Positions 34,445-42,307 of a stretch of DNA of 64,000 nucleotides are shown one piece after another. A program made the translations under genes and the position numbers. Each line of letters begins with the position of its first letter. The stretch's first letter is position 1. The DNA is from Gemmatimonadota bacterium (GTDB lineage Bacteria > Latescibacterota > UBA2968 > GCA-2709665), in NCBI GenBank assembly GCA_028873695.1, contig JAPPNU010000062.1, positions 79,690 through 143,689 on the forward strand, given 5' to 3'. The notes under the pieces are model-generated. The model saw nothing but the letters and a program-made list of their open reading frames with translations. It searched no databases and was not told the origin of the DNA.

Positions 34445-35731
34445 TCAACCCCCTTGCAGGACCCTGTCGATGGCGGCGCGGACGATTTTCTCGGATTTCC
34501 CTGACACAAAGGCGTCCACCGGCTCGTATCCCCCCTCGTCAAAGGAAGTTTCCATGGTGATGTACCCCGTCCCCAGGTCTCCGTATCCCGCCACGGCGAC
34601 AAAAGCGTCGGGGCGGCTCGCCTGCGCGTGCAACTGGTATTCGATAAAGATCTCACCCGGCAGATTGACCACCGCCACCCGGTCGTTGAGACGCATGCAG
34701 GTAAACGGAATGGGGCGCTCGCGACGGCGCAGATACGTCAGCATGAGCGCGGCTTTGCTGTTTCCCTTGGACCGGCTGGCCGGCGATGCGATTTGCGCCA
34801 ACAGATTTTCCTCGTTCAGGTCCTCCCTCGGCGGCAGCCGCACGGGCTCTACGGTCCAGGCCACGCTTTCCAGGGGTTGGCGCGAACTGGCCTGTTCGGC
34901 TTCCAGCATGGCGGTATGGATGCGCCCGGTGAACAATTCGCGGTTGTCGGCCACGCCGTCGTTGTACTTTCCGGCGGTGACGTTGCCCGCGCAGCCGGTG
35001 AAGTAGACGTGCGGCACGCCGCTTTCCTCCGTGCGGCGGTTGCGCGCCAGGCCGACGAATTCGGGCGTCACCAGCCCCGTTCCGTCCATGCTGGTGGGAT
35101 GCGTGGCATAGTAATGAACGAGGGCCAGGGGCGTCTCCTGATTGTAATAGCCGATCGTCTTGAGCATGGGGTCGATGACGCCTTCGGGCGCGGCCCGCAC
35201 TTCAGGATCGGGCGTCTTGGTCCAGCGCACATGGGCGACCTTGCCGTCCGGCCCCATCACGCGCCGGTTGGAGGCGATCCTGTCGACTCTGGCCTCGCCC
35301 GTCGAGATATGCGTGCAGGGCTGCAGTCTGTCCATTGCCTCGCCCGCAGCCTTTGCCGCCCGCGTGCGAACGTTTTCGGCCCAGTCTCCGGCCATGATGA
35401 CGTCGGGATGGCCGTGGGCGTCGAGAACGTCTTGGGCGCCGCGGTCGGGCCAGGGCGTGTCGTGCGCGTGCGTGCAATGCACGGCCACCCGGTCGGCATC
35501 CGTTCCCACGGCCCCGGCGATTTCTTCGCGCCACCGGTCGTAATCGCCGTTGCTCAACTCAGCCCAGTCCAGCGCGCACAGGACCATGGGCGATCGGTCG
35601 CCCGGTACGATCACCAGCCCGAGAGCAGCCAGCGGGTCCAGGATGCCCCTGGCTGGCGGATACCAGCCGGCACAGAGCGGATGCCCGATGGGAGGCGTCA
35701 CGTCGGATTGAAAAGTGGCGAGTCGGATCAT
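34445..35731 (-). CDS. Neutral/alkaline ceramidase-like protein
   Basis: A 428-residue protein. It begins MIRLATFQSDVTPPIGHPLC, the typical N-terminus of a group of uncharacterised neutral-ceramidase-related proteins. VAVHCTHAHDTPWP near 100 parallels the metal-binding T-H-x-H of ceramidases, and VHYYATHPTS and YFTGCAGNVTAGKYND follow. Known ceramidases hydrolyse N-acyl sphingosine; many bacterial homologues have no known substrate. No signal peptide is visible with this start, which has GGAG before it. The frame is open further upstream but only across repeat sequence. Confidence 0.72.
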   Translation of the reverse strand: MIRLATFQSDVTPPIGHPLCAGWYPPARGILDPLAALGLVIVPGDRSPMVLCALDWAELSNGDYDRWREEIAGAVGTDADRVAVHCTHAHDTPWPDRGAQDVLDAHGHPDVIMAGDWAENVRTRAAKAAGEAMDRLQPCTHISTGEARVDRIASNRRVMGPDGKVAHVRWTKTPDPEVRAAPEGVIDPMLKTIGYYNQETPLALVHYYATHPTSMDGTGLVTPEFVGLARNRRTEESGVPHVYFTGCAGNVTAGKYNDGVADNRELFTGRIHTAMLEAEQASSRQPLESVAWTVEPVRLPPREDLNEENLLAQIASPASRSKGNSKAALMLTYLRRRERPIPFTCMRLNDRVAVVNLPGEIFIEYQLHAQASRPDAFVAVAGYGDLGTGYITMETSFDEGGYEPVDAFVSGKSEKIVRAAIDRVLQGG

Positions 35732-35910
35732 GGCGTCTCCAAATGAGTTGATCCCGGCGCTGCAAATAAGGCAGACCGGCACAATGCGGGGAACCGGTTG
35801 TTTGATTAAAATAGTGAGGCGGATGGCAAAGTACGGCGGGGAACACACCCTGTCAACCCGAAACAGCGGAACGTGATCCACGCGGGCTCGGGAACAACAA
35901 GAGAAACTAA

Positions 35911-35940
35911 CATGGATGGACAGGATGGGCAGGATAAAGG
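35911..35940 (+). repeat. Dispersed GGATGGACAGGAT repeat, copy B
   Basis: CATGGATGGACAGGATGGGC then AGGATAAAGG, preceded by GAGAAACTAA. This is the longest well-preserved copy. Confidence 0.85.
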
Positions 35941-36023
35941 CGGAAACACCAAATGCGCAAAGTTCGTCTGCGACCGAATGGATGATAGTGAACGCAGGAG
36001 CCCATTCGACCGTACAATTACTC

Positions 36024-36080
36024 CCCCCTTGAGGGGGAGTCGCAGAAGCCGAGCCGTTCCCTGAGCTTGTCGAAGGGCCG
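36024..36080. repeat. Palindromic intergenic repeat (CCCCTTGAGGGG and GAGCTTGTCGAAGG units)
   Basis: CTCCCCCTTGAGGGGGAGTC is self-complementary. It is followed by CCCTGAGCTTGTCGAAGGG, a REP-like motif that recurs inverted at about 59148-59166. It is not coding. Confidence 0.65.
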
Positions 36081-36269
36081 GCGACGGCTGATGCGGTGGG
36101 GGGATTCAACGCCATCCGATAGCTGGCAGCAAGTAGAAGCATGAGTCATTTTTTTCGGGGAAGTCTTGCTGCAAGATCCGTTCGCTTGTTACCTTATCTT
36201 AGTAAAGCCTTTATATTACCTGCGATCAATCCGACGCGAACGTACAAATCTCTACAAACGAGAACCGTA

Positions 36270-38402
36270 ATGGCGCGCTTTACCGTTGATCGTCTTCTTC
36301 AATTGAGGGTGCCGGCCGCACGTGTGCCATTCGATTTGAGTCCCGATGGGCGTTTTCTGGCTCTGACGATGGTGTCCGTCGGCAGTAACCCGTCGGAATT
36401 GAAATCCGGGGAACCTTCCGGCGTTCCGCAGGAAGTCATGCGTCCTCTGGTCGTGGTGGCGGACACCGAGGACTCGAGTCTTGTCTATCCATTCGGCGAG
36501 GCAAACGCGTCCTGGGGGTCGCAGTGGTCCCCGGACGGTCGTTATCTTGCAGCCTTTCACCAGGAAAACGACAACCCCGCGTGTCTGGCGATATGGGACA
36601 GTCGCACGTCGGAGATTCGAGTGTACTACAAAGCGAAATATGCTGGCGACTACGCTTTTGAGGTTCCCAGATGGACTGAAGACGGACGACGGATTCTGAT
36701 GAAGATGGATCCCGATAAACCGGATGCAAGGGATGGAAGACCCGATGACAATGGAATTCGGCGACGAACGTCTCAGGCTTCGGGCGTCGTCCCGGTTGAG
36801 GAAATCGAGAAAAAGGCGAACCTGGTTTCCATTGACGTGTGTTCGGGGGAAGTTGCATTACTGGCCGAAGACTGGTTGTTCAGGTGTTGGCGGCCGTCGC
36901 CCGACGGTTCGCATGTTGCCTGTCTTCGTCTGGGCGAACACGATGAAGTCATCGGGAAGAACATGTGCGATCTGATGGTTATCGACGTCACCAACGGAAG
37001 GCACGCTTGCGTCGCGGGCGGGATCGGCCAGTCGTACACGACCGCGTTCAACTGGTCGCCGGATGGAACGCGACTGTGTTATATGACCTGGGGCGGGGAG
37101 AGCGCCGGCCATCCGTTTGTGGTTGGAATAGATGGAGGGTGCAGTCCGATCGATATTGCAGGCGGGAGCGATGTCTACGTCAAGAAAGTTGACGCTTTTT
37201 ATGAAACCCCTCCGAGGTGGCGTCCGGATTCGGAGGCCGTATATCTGCTTGTACCCGATGGCGTCTGGGCTTTTGGGGCATCCGGGGAATTTCAACGAAA
37301 GATATCGGTACCTGAGGATCACACCGTATCCACCTGGCTTCTGCCGCAAGAGACACCAGTATTGAGCTCGGCAAAAGTGCCCCTTGCAGTGACCGGAAGA
37401 GATGAGACGCTTTATATAGCTGAACTGGATCTTGAAAGTGGAGATTTTCAAGAGAAACAGAAGATCGATGGTGCGATCCAACCGTGCACGCTGCTTAACG
37501 AGGCGACCGGCGATGGAAAGAAGCTCTTCATTGCCAGGGAGTCTGCGACAAAACCTCCTGAAGTCATCAAGGTAAGCGGAAGTGGTGAGATTAAACGCAT
37601 ATACAGGCCGCTGTCTTCCATCGATTCTGTCAAATTCGGTACCCCGGAGCTTGTTGAATTCAAGAATGACTGCGGCGAGAGTTTCAAGGCGGCACTGATG
37701 TTGCCTCCCGATTTCGACGGGAGGCGCCCCGTGCCGGCGATCACCGTGGTCTACGGTGGCTACTCATACACCGAGGATATTAATCGATTCGGATTCACAT
37801 GGTCGGTATCCGAAGACAATGCCCACTTTCTGGCTCACCGTGGATATGCTGCAGTTTACCCCGACATCGAGCTTGCTGACGGGGACCCGATGGATCAGAT
37901 TGCTGCGAGGACAACGCCTGTGATCAAGCACTTGATCGACCGGAGAATCATAGATCCGAATCGGATCGGGCTTTACGGTCACAGCTATGGCGCCTACTCC
38001 GTTTTGGCGCTGATCACCCGGTCGGACCTGTTCCGGGCTGCCGTATCCAACGCGCCAATTGCGAATCTGTCGAGCTTTTACGGCCGCGGCAACTGGTTCT
38101 GGTTCGAAAGCGGACAGGGTGGACTGGGGAAGCCGCCGTGGGGTGATTCCGATGCGTACGTCCGCAATTCTCCATTGTTCTTCCTGGATAAAGTTCAGGC
38201 GTCCGTTTTACTCGTGAATGGCAGTGAGGATACAGCTTCGGAGGGGCAAGCCGCCGAAGTCTACAGCGGCCTGCTGAGACTCGGTCGAAAGGTCGAATGG
38301 ATTCAATATGAAGGGGCAGACCATTTCACGCCGGAGTGGGAACGCACGAAATTAGAGCATCTATGCAACGCCATTCTCGACTGGTTCGACGAAAACCTGT
38401 AG
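36270..38402 (+). CDS. S9-family prolyl oligopeptidase-type peptidase
   Basis: A 710-residue serine peptidase. The N-terminal 430 residues are a beta-propeller (FDLSPDGRFLALTMV, WSPDGRYLAAF, WSPDGTRLCYMTW). The C-terminal alpha/beta-hydrolase domain has GLYGHSYGAYSVLAL (nucleophile Ser near 571), VNGSEDTAS (Asp near 652) and EGADHFTPEW (His near 684). This is the acyl-aminoacyl-peptidase/DPP layout. No signal peptide is seen from the chosen ATG. The ATG at 36141 would add 43 atypical residues. GC content appears lower than in the first 30 kb. Confidence 0.9.
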   Translation: MARFTVDRLLQLRVPAARVPFDLSPDGRFLALTMVSVGSNPSELKSGEPSGVPQEVMRPLVVVADTEDSSLVYPFGEANASWGSQWSPDGRYLAAFHQENDNPACLAIWDSRTSEIRVYYKAKYAGDYAFEVPRWTEDGRRILMKMDPDKPDARDGRPDDNGIRRRTSQASGVVPVEEIEKKANLVSIDVCSGEVALLAEDWLFRCWRPSPDGSHVACLRLGEHDEVIGKNMCDLMVIDVTNGRHACVAGGIGQSYTTAFNWSPDGTRLCYMTWGGESAGHPFVVGIDGGCSPIDIAGGSDVYVKKVDAFYETPPRWRPDSEAVYLLVPDGVWAFGASGEFQRKISVPEDHTVSTWLLPQETPVLSSAKVPLAVTGRDETLYIAELDLESGDFQEKQKIDGAIQPCTLLNEATGDGKKLFIARESATKPPEVIKVSGSGEIKRIYRPLSSIDSVKFGTPELVEFKNDCGESFKAALMLPPDFDGRRPVPAITVVYGGYSYTEDINRFGFTWSVSEDNAHFLAHRGYAAVYPDIELADGDPMDQIAARTTPVIKHLIDRRIIDPNRIGLYGHSYGAYSVLALITRSDLFRAAVSNAPIANLSSFYGRGNWFWFESGQGGLGKPPWGDSDAYVRNSPLFFLDKVQASVLLVNGSEDTASEGQAAEVYSGLLRLGRKVEWIQYEGADHFTPEWERTKLEHLCNAILDWFDENL

Positions 38403-38708
38403 GATCCTGCCCGGTTCTTGTCCTGCCCATACTGTGCAGGCATACTCCTCATTATTCCACATCCTATCAATCTCGACCTTGACATCGAGTCTGAAAAATA
38501 CTATACTGATGTGCAGTATAATTCTTGATCACGAAACGACCCTCCTTTTCTCGACTAAGTCCCTCGTTCAGTAGAATCCCGCGAAATCTCAACTCTTGTC
38601 AAACCATTACTTGACACGGGCCCAACACAATGATACCGTTCTATTGCCATTTGATCTGACCGGCATCGCAACACTCCAACGCTGTCGGTTTGAAATCGAG
38701 ACCTGTGG
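38403..38708. other. Intergenic region with promoter and operator candidate
   Basis: 306 bp holding the sigma-70-like promoter described separately, a degenerate copy of the dispersed repeat near 38416-38443 (TCCTGCCCATACTGTGCAGG), and a second TTGACA at 38611 with a weak -10. No gene was seen. Confidence 0.6.
38479..38522 (+). promoter_or_regulatory. Consensus promoter with overlapping palindromic operator
   Basis: TTGACA (38479-38484), exactly 17 bp, then TATACT (38502-38507). The -10 is the left half of TATACT-N7-AGTATA (38502-38520), a perfect 6-7-6 inverted repeat. Autorepressed toxin-antitoxin operons often place operators this way. The first gene starts about 190 bp downstream. Confidence 0.7.
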
Positions 38709-39023
38709 ATGGATATTCGCAACATCATCAGATCCGTAGAAATCAGAAACTATCGTATCACTCACCATGCAATGGAAGAAGCCGCAAATGACCGACTGAA
38801 TCTTGAAGAGATTTTTCATGCGCTAAACAATGGCGAAATTATCGAATATTACCTGGACGACAGGCCCTACCCCAGTTGTTTGATTTATGGAAGAAATGTA
38901 GATGGAGAGCCCATCCACAGTGTATGGGCTTACAATGAGAACAATCAAATGGCAACGCTGATTACCGTCTATCGTCCGAATCCGGCACGTTGGATTGGCT
39001 GGCGCGACAGGAGGAACCTGTGA
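38709..39023 (+). CDS. DUF4258 protein, toxin-like partner of a YgiT zinc-ribbon protein
   Basis: A 104-residue protein of the DUF4258 family: YRITHHAMEEAANDRLNLEEI at the N-terminus, then EIIEYYLDDRPYPSCLIYGR and W-A-Y-N. DUF4258 genes are typically followed by a small YgiT-type zinc-finger gene, and the pair is commonly treated as a putative toxin-antitoxin module, by analogy to MqsRA. That next gene here overlaps by one base (TGATG). The extra C-terminal RPNPARWIGWRDRRNL is typical of the family. Confidence 0.85.
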   Translation: MDIRNIIRSVEIRNYRITHHAMEEAANDRLNLEEIFHALNNGEIIEYYLDDRPYPSCLIYGRNVDGEPIHSVWAYNENNQMATLITVYRPNPARWIGWRDRRNL

Positions 39024-40153
39024 TGGCGTCATTTGACAGATGTCCGGTGTGTGGCGGTCCGATTGTCGAGAGCGAAGTCGAGGAGGGTCTGAAAGGGGGG
39101 ATTGTAAGGGAGACTGTAAATGTCCGGACCGAAGTATGCATGAAATGTGGAGAGCGGCTCTACACGCCGGAGGGGGCGCAACGTCACGAAAACTCAAGAT
39201 TAAAACACGAGGCCAAGAGTACGGCTATTATGCAAGACGAGGCGCTTCGTGCCAAAATGAAATACGAGATCTGGTTTCTCAGTTTTCTGGAACATCGAAT
39301 TGATCGGGCTAGAGAGAACGACCAAAGCCCTGTGCTCAGGATCACAAGCGGAGTTGTACCCGCGAACATTAAAATGACGTTCGAAGATTCACTTTCAAAC
39401 GATGAATCGCTCATCCTTGCGATGATGCCGCTCACTTTCGTTGGTTCCTTCAAGGTGCTCGATATGATCTTCGAGTGGGTCCTCGAAGAGAATTGCAAGT
39501 TGGGAAAAATCCCACAGGTTCCGTGGCGTTTTGCCGATAAGGAGAAAATGCTCAATAAAGCATCAATTCTCCAACTACCTCGCCTCTTCGATACCCATCC
39601 CCACCTTTTAACCTATGCGAGGGCAGTTTTCTGCAAACTGGTGCCTTATCGCAACGAGGTTATACACAGCAACAGCTTTTCTGTATCTGGAGACGAATTG
39701 ACTCTGTCAAGTTCCAGGAAGGGTACAACCCTGACTCTTAGTGGAGATCAAGTCGACGGTTTAGCACGTTTTGTACGCATACTTGCTCGCGCGCTGATCG
39801 GCGAGATTTCTGTCGACGAATACAAGCACAGGGTAATTCGCCATTACCTCGACCTGCTCGCGCCGGTTCACGGATTGGCGAAGTTCAATCAACAGATGCC
39901 TCGATTCGTCCCCGTGGAACTCACTGCGACCAGAATAGGGCCCGCTTTCCCGGCGAATTTGAAACAGGTGAGGGATTTGATTTCGAAGACATTCGGAGAC
40001 CAGGATGTGTTTTTTGATCTCAAAGTGATCGCCGTCGATGGTGAAGAGATCGTCTCCAAGTGGCATTTTGCGCCCGATGAAGTGCCGGACGTGGATGTAT
40101 TGACCTTTTACGAGGAATCTCATAAGGCACACCGGGAGGAGATCGTCGGTTGA
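39023..40153 (+). CDS. YgiT-type zinc ribbon fused to a long domain with a HEPN-like motif
   Basis: A 376-residue protein. Residues 1-55 are a YgiT/MqsA zinc ribbon (C7-x2-C10 and C39-x2-C42, with VNVRTEVCMKCGERLYTPEG). Stand-alone partners of DUF4258 normally stop at about 75-90 residues; here some 300 residues follow. That extension is largely helical and contains R210-N-E-V-I-H215 within a helix context (YARAVFCKLVPYRNEVIHS), matching the Rx4-6H motif of HEPN ribonucleases. A second segment (250-376) is mixed alpha/beta. GAGGAA sits 6 bases before the ATG. The extension's function is unknown. Confidence 0.8.
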   Translation: MASFDRCPVCGGPIVESEVEEGLKGGIVRETVNVRTEVCMKCGERLYTPEGAQRHENSRLKHEAKSTAIMQDEALRAKMKYEIWFLSFLEHRIDRARENDQSPVLRITSGVVPANIKMTFEDSLSNDESLILAMMPLTFVGSFKVLDMIFEWVLEENCKLGKIPQVPWRFADKEKMLNKASILQLPRLFDTHPHLLTYARAVFCKLVPYRNEVIHSNSFSVSGDELTLSSSRKGTTLTLSGDQVDGLARFVRILARALIGEISVDEYKHRVIRHYLDLLAPVHGLAKFNQQMPRFVPVELTATRIGPAFPANLKQVRDLISKTFGDQDVFFDLKVIAVDGEEIVSKWHFAPDEVPDVDVLTFYEESHKAHREEIVG

Positions 40154-40235
40154 ATTTCAACCTTCCGGTATCTAAGCCGTGAAATAAACGTTTCCGGGAT
40201 CTGATCGGGTGAAGTTGGGATTGCCGTGGAAAATT

Positions 40236-40264
40236 AACACGGATGGACAGGATAGTCGGGATAA
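40236..40264 (+). repeat. Dispersed GGATGGACAGGAT repeat, copy C
   Basis: AACACGGATGGACAGGATAG then TCGGGATAA. With inverted copy D it bounds a roughly 200-bp unit. Confidence 0.75.
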
Positions 40265-40398
40265 GTGCCAGAACCCGCCAGTTGTGATCGAATGGGACAA
40301 CACGATGACCGCGTCGTATTGTTGTTGATTTGGTTCTGGGAGCTGACGAGGTTTTCTCAGGTGGATGGATAGGTGGGGATCAGGGTCGTTGCGTTTTT

Positions 40399-40433
40399 CA
40401 TCCTGCCCATCCTGTGCATCCATGTTTCTTGTT
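40399..40433 (-). repeat. Dispersed GGATGGACAGGAT repeat, copy D
   Basis: Plus strand CATCCTGCCCATCCTGTGCA then TCCATGTTTCTTGTT. It is opposite in orientation to copy C and ends 17 bp before the DUF5131 start. Confidence 0.85.
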
Positions 40434-40450
40434 GTTTTTTGGGAGTTTCC

Positions 40451-41224
40451 ATGTCGCGCAATAGCGCCATCGAGTGGACCAACGGCACCTGGAATCCGGT
40501 TACCGGATGCACGAAGGTCAGCGCAGGCTGCGACAATTGCTATGCAGAACGGCTTTCCGAACGTTTTCGAGGGGTCAAGGGGCATCCGTTCGAAACCGGC
40601 TTCGATCTGACGCTGCGACACTCGCGCCTGGAACAACCGCTGCACTGGCGGCGTTCCCAGCTCATTTTCGTCAATTCGATGAGCGATCTCTTCCACAAGG
40701 ATATTCCCGCGGAGTACATCCATCGCGTATTCGACACCATGGAACGCGCCGACTGGCATGTGTATCAGGTACTCACCAAGCGCAGTTCGCTGATGCGCCG
40801 TTTTGTCCAGGAACGCTACCCGTGTGGGGATGCGCCATCACAAATCTGGCTCGGCGTATCCATCGAAAACGTCGCGGCACTCACGCGGCTGAGGCATCTC
40901 AAAGAGACCAACGCATCGGTCCGCTTCGTCTCATTCGAGCCATTACTCGGCTCGGTGGGTACCGTCAATCTGGAAAATATCGACTGGGTAATTGCCGGTG
41001 GAGAGAGCGGCCCGGGTGCCCGTCCGGTTGAGCCGGATTGGGTACGCGAATTGCGGGATCAATGTAAGACGCAGTGCGTGGCCTTCTTCTTCAAGCAGTG
41101 GGGCGGGCGAACGCCAAAAGCGGGCGGGAATACGCTGGATGGAAGGCAGTGGTTGGAGTATCCGGAAATTCAACGCGGGAGACAATTCCGTGCAGGGTTA
41201 CGTGCCGCAGGCGCGCCTGCTTAA
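40451..41224 (+). CDS. DUF5131 (phage Gp37/Gp68-like) radical-SAM-related protein
   Basis: A 257-residue protein. It opens MSRNSAIEWTNGTWNPVTGC and has C20, C27 and C30 in CTKVSAGCDNCYAE, the cysteine cluster of the Gp37/Gp68 (DUF5131) family, which is related to radical SAM enzymes. VNSMSDLFHKDIP, LTKRSSLMRRF, WLGVSIEN, SFEPLLG and WVIAGGESGPGARP are further family hallmarks. It is found in phages and mobile islands, where the substrate is unknown. No phage structural gene is nearby. The start follows repeat copy D, whose translation in the same frame is rejected as an extension. Confidence 0.9.
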   Translation: MSRNSAIEWTNGTWNPVTGCTKVSAGCDNCYAERLSERFRGVKGHPFETGFDLTLRHSRLEQPLHWRRSQLIFVNSMSDLFHKDIPAEYIHRVFDTMERADWHVYQVLTKRSSLMRRFVQERYPCGDAPSQIWLGVSIENVAALTRLRHLKETNASVRFVSFEPLLGSVGTVNLENIDWVIAGGESGPGARPVEPDWVRELRDQCKTQCVAFFFKQWGGRTPKAGGNTLDGRQWLEYPEIQRGRQFRAGLRAAGAPA

Positions 41225-41267
41225 GACGTAGTCGAGCCGATGGACGTTGGCCCGTGGGTGAATTACT

Positions 41268-41301
41268 AACGAAGCCGGGACTGTATAGCCCCGGCTTCGT
41301 T
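41268..41301. terminator. Hairpin, probable terminator between DUF5131 and Uma2 genes
   Basis: 12-bp perfect stem AACGAAGCCGGG / CCCGGCTTCGTT with a 10-base loop. No long T-run follows, so it may be a factor-dependent or bidirectional terminator for these convergent genes. Confidence 0.6.
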
Positions 41302-41422
41302 GTTGATGACTTGAATGAGAAGCGTTGTCCAGAAGGATCGACAAGAGACGTGGGACTATTTGCCGGCGCCTCGTCGTCTCAGTTTCAGGACCCTTGTGTC
41401 GCTGAATCCCCGATACACGAAC

Positions 41423-41980
41423 TCACACTGTCAAGAACATGTCGTCGAGCGTCAATCTGAAGCCCGGCAACGTGGGCGAAGTCATCGCTTCACTTCCGCC
41501 GTAGACATCCACAACCTCGAATCCTCGATCACCAAGCAGCAGGACCGTTACGTCTTTTTCGGTGGTGTCCACCAACCAATACTCTTTCACGCCATGCCTG
41601 GCATAGAGCGTGCGTTTGAATGTCCTGTCACGTGTGGCCGTAGAGGGCGACAGGATTTCGACAACCAGGTCCGGCGCGCCCCGAATGTTCTCGGGAGTGA
41701 TGATCTGGCTCCGTTCATTGGAGACGAAGAGCAGGTCGGGCTGCACGACGTCCGTATCCGACAGCACCACGTCAAAGGGAGCGTGATATACCCGCCCGAG
41801 GCTGTTCTCAGATGCGAATTGAACCAATCTCCACCCCAGTTGGGCGGAAAAACTCTGGTGAATTTCTCCTGGAACGGTGGCTGTTATCAACTCTCCGTCC
41901 AACAGCTCACAGCGTTTGTCTTCCGGCGTGTTGGAATAGTCCTGGACGGTAAATTTGACTGCAGGATCCGGGATAGCCAT
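41423..41980 (-). CDS. Uma2-family (DUF820) restriction-endonuclease-fold protein
   Basis: A 185-residue protein. FTVQDYSNTPEDKRCELLDGELI, then DVVQPDLLFVSNER and PDLVVEILSPSTATRDRTFKR, are the Uma2 core; the P-D-L and E-x-L-S-P-S residues form the PD-(D/E)XK active site. KRTLYARHGVKEYWLVDT closes the domain. Uma2 proteins are abundant in cyanobacteria and other large genomes and are often linked to mobile DNA. GGAGGACGG precedes the ATG. It is the 3'-most gene of the minus-strand defence-like stretch. Confidence 0.9.
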   Translation of the reverse strand: MAIPDPAVKFTVQDYSNTPEDKRCELLDGELITATVPGEIHQSFSAQLGWRLVQFASENSLGRVYHAPFDVVLSDTDVVQPDLLFVSNERSQIITPENIRGAPDLVVEILSPSTATRDRTFKRTLYARHGVKEYWLVDTTEKDVTVLLLGDRGFEVVDVYGGSEAMTSPTLPGFRLTLDDMFLTV

Positions 41981-42307
41981 GGTTGCCGTCCTCCATCTAC
42001 CGATGCGCTGCATTCGCCGCGCAGGTTTGAGTCCAACCCAGAAGGCCGCGGGTTAAAACTGACTGATCGCACGCAGAAGTTGAACCTGTACCCAGCCTTC
42101 TCGGCGCCGGCCTATCCTTGATTGGACGTTTTTTCGCGGACCTTAATTCGAATATATGATTTTTAATAAAGGGGATTAGACGGCGGATTGCCAGGATACA
42201 CCAAGTCGCTGGACGTGAACGGAAAAAATGTACTTATATATGCCGATTACGCCCCGTTTCGAAGGGTTTTATCGCGACGCCCAGTTGCTGTTTTTTTTTG
42301 TATTGGG
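41981..42307. other. Intergenic region
   Basis: 327 bp between the Uma2 gene and the SLOG-TIR gene, both on the minus strand. It is AT-rich around 42140-42250 with a nine-T run at 42292-42300. I see no gene; it may hold the Uma2 promoter. Confidence 0.5.

Larger units (their letters stand above)
35732..36269. other. Divergent intergenic region with repeats
   Basis: 538 bp between the divergent ceramidase-like and S9 peptidase genes. It carries dispersed-repeat copy B and the CTCCCCCTTGAGGGGGAGTC palindrome with an adjacent GAGCTTGTCGAAGGG motif. AT-rich sequence at 36190-36260 probably holds the peptidase promoter, but no clear boxes were found. Confidence 0.55.

Noticed and set aside
40451..41224. 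Evidence for a prophage from the Gp37/Gp68-like gene
   Set aside because: No integrase, capsid, tail, terminase or lysis gene is nearby. The family also occurs outside phages.
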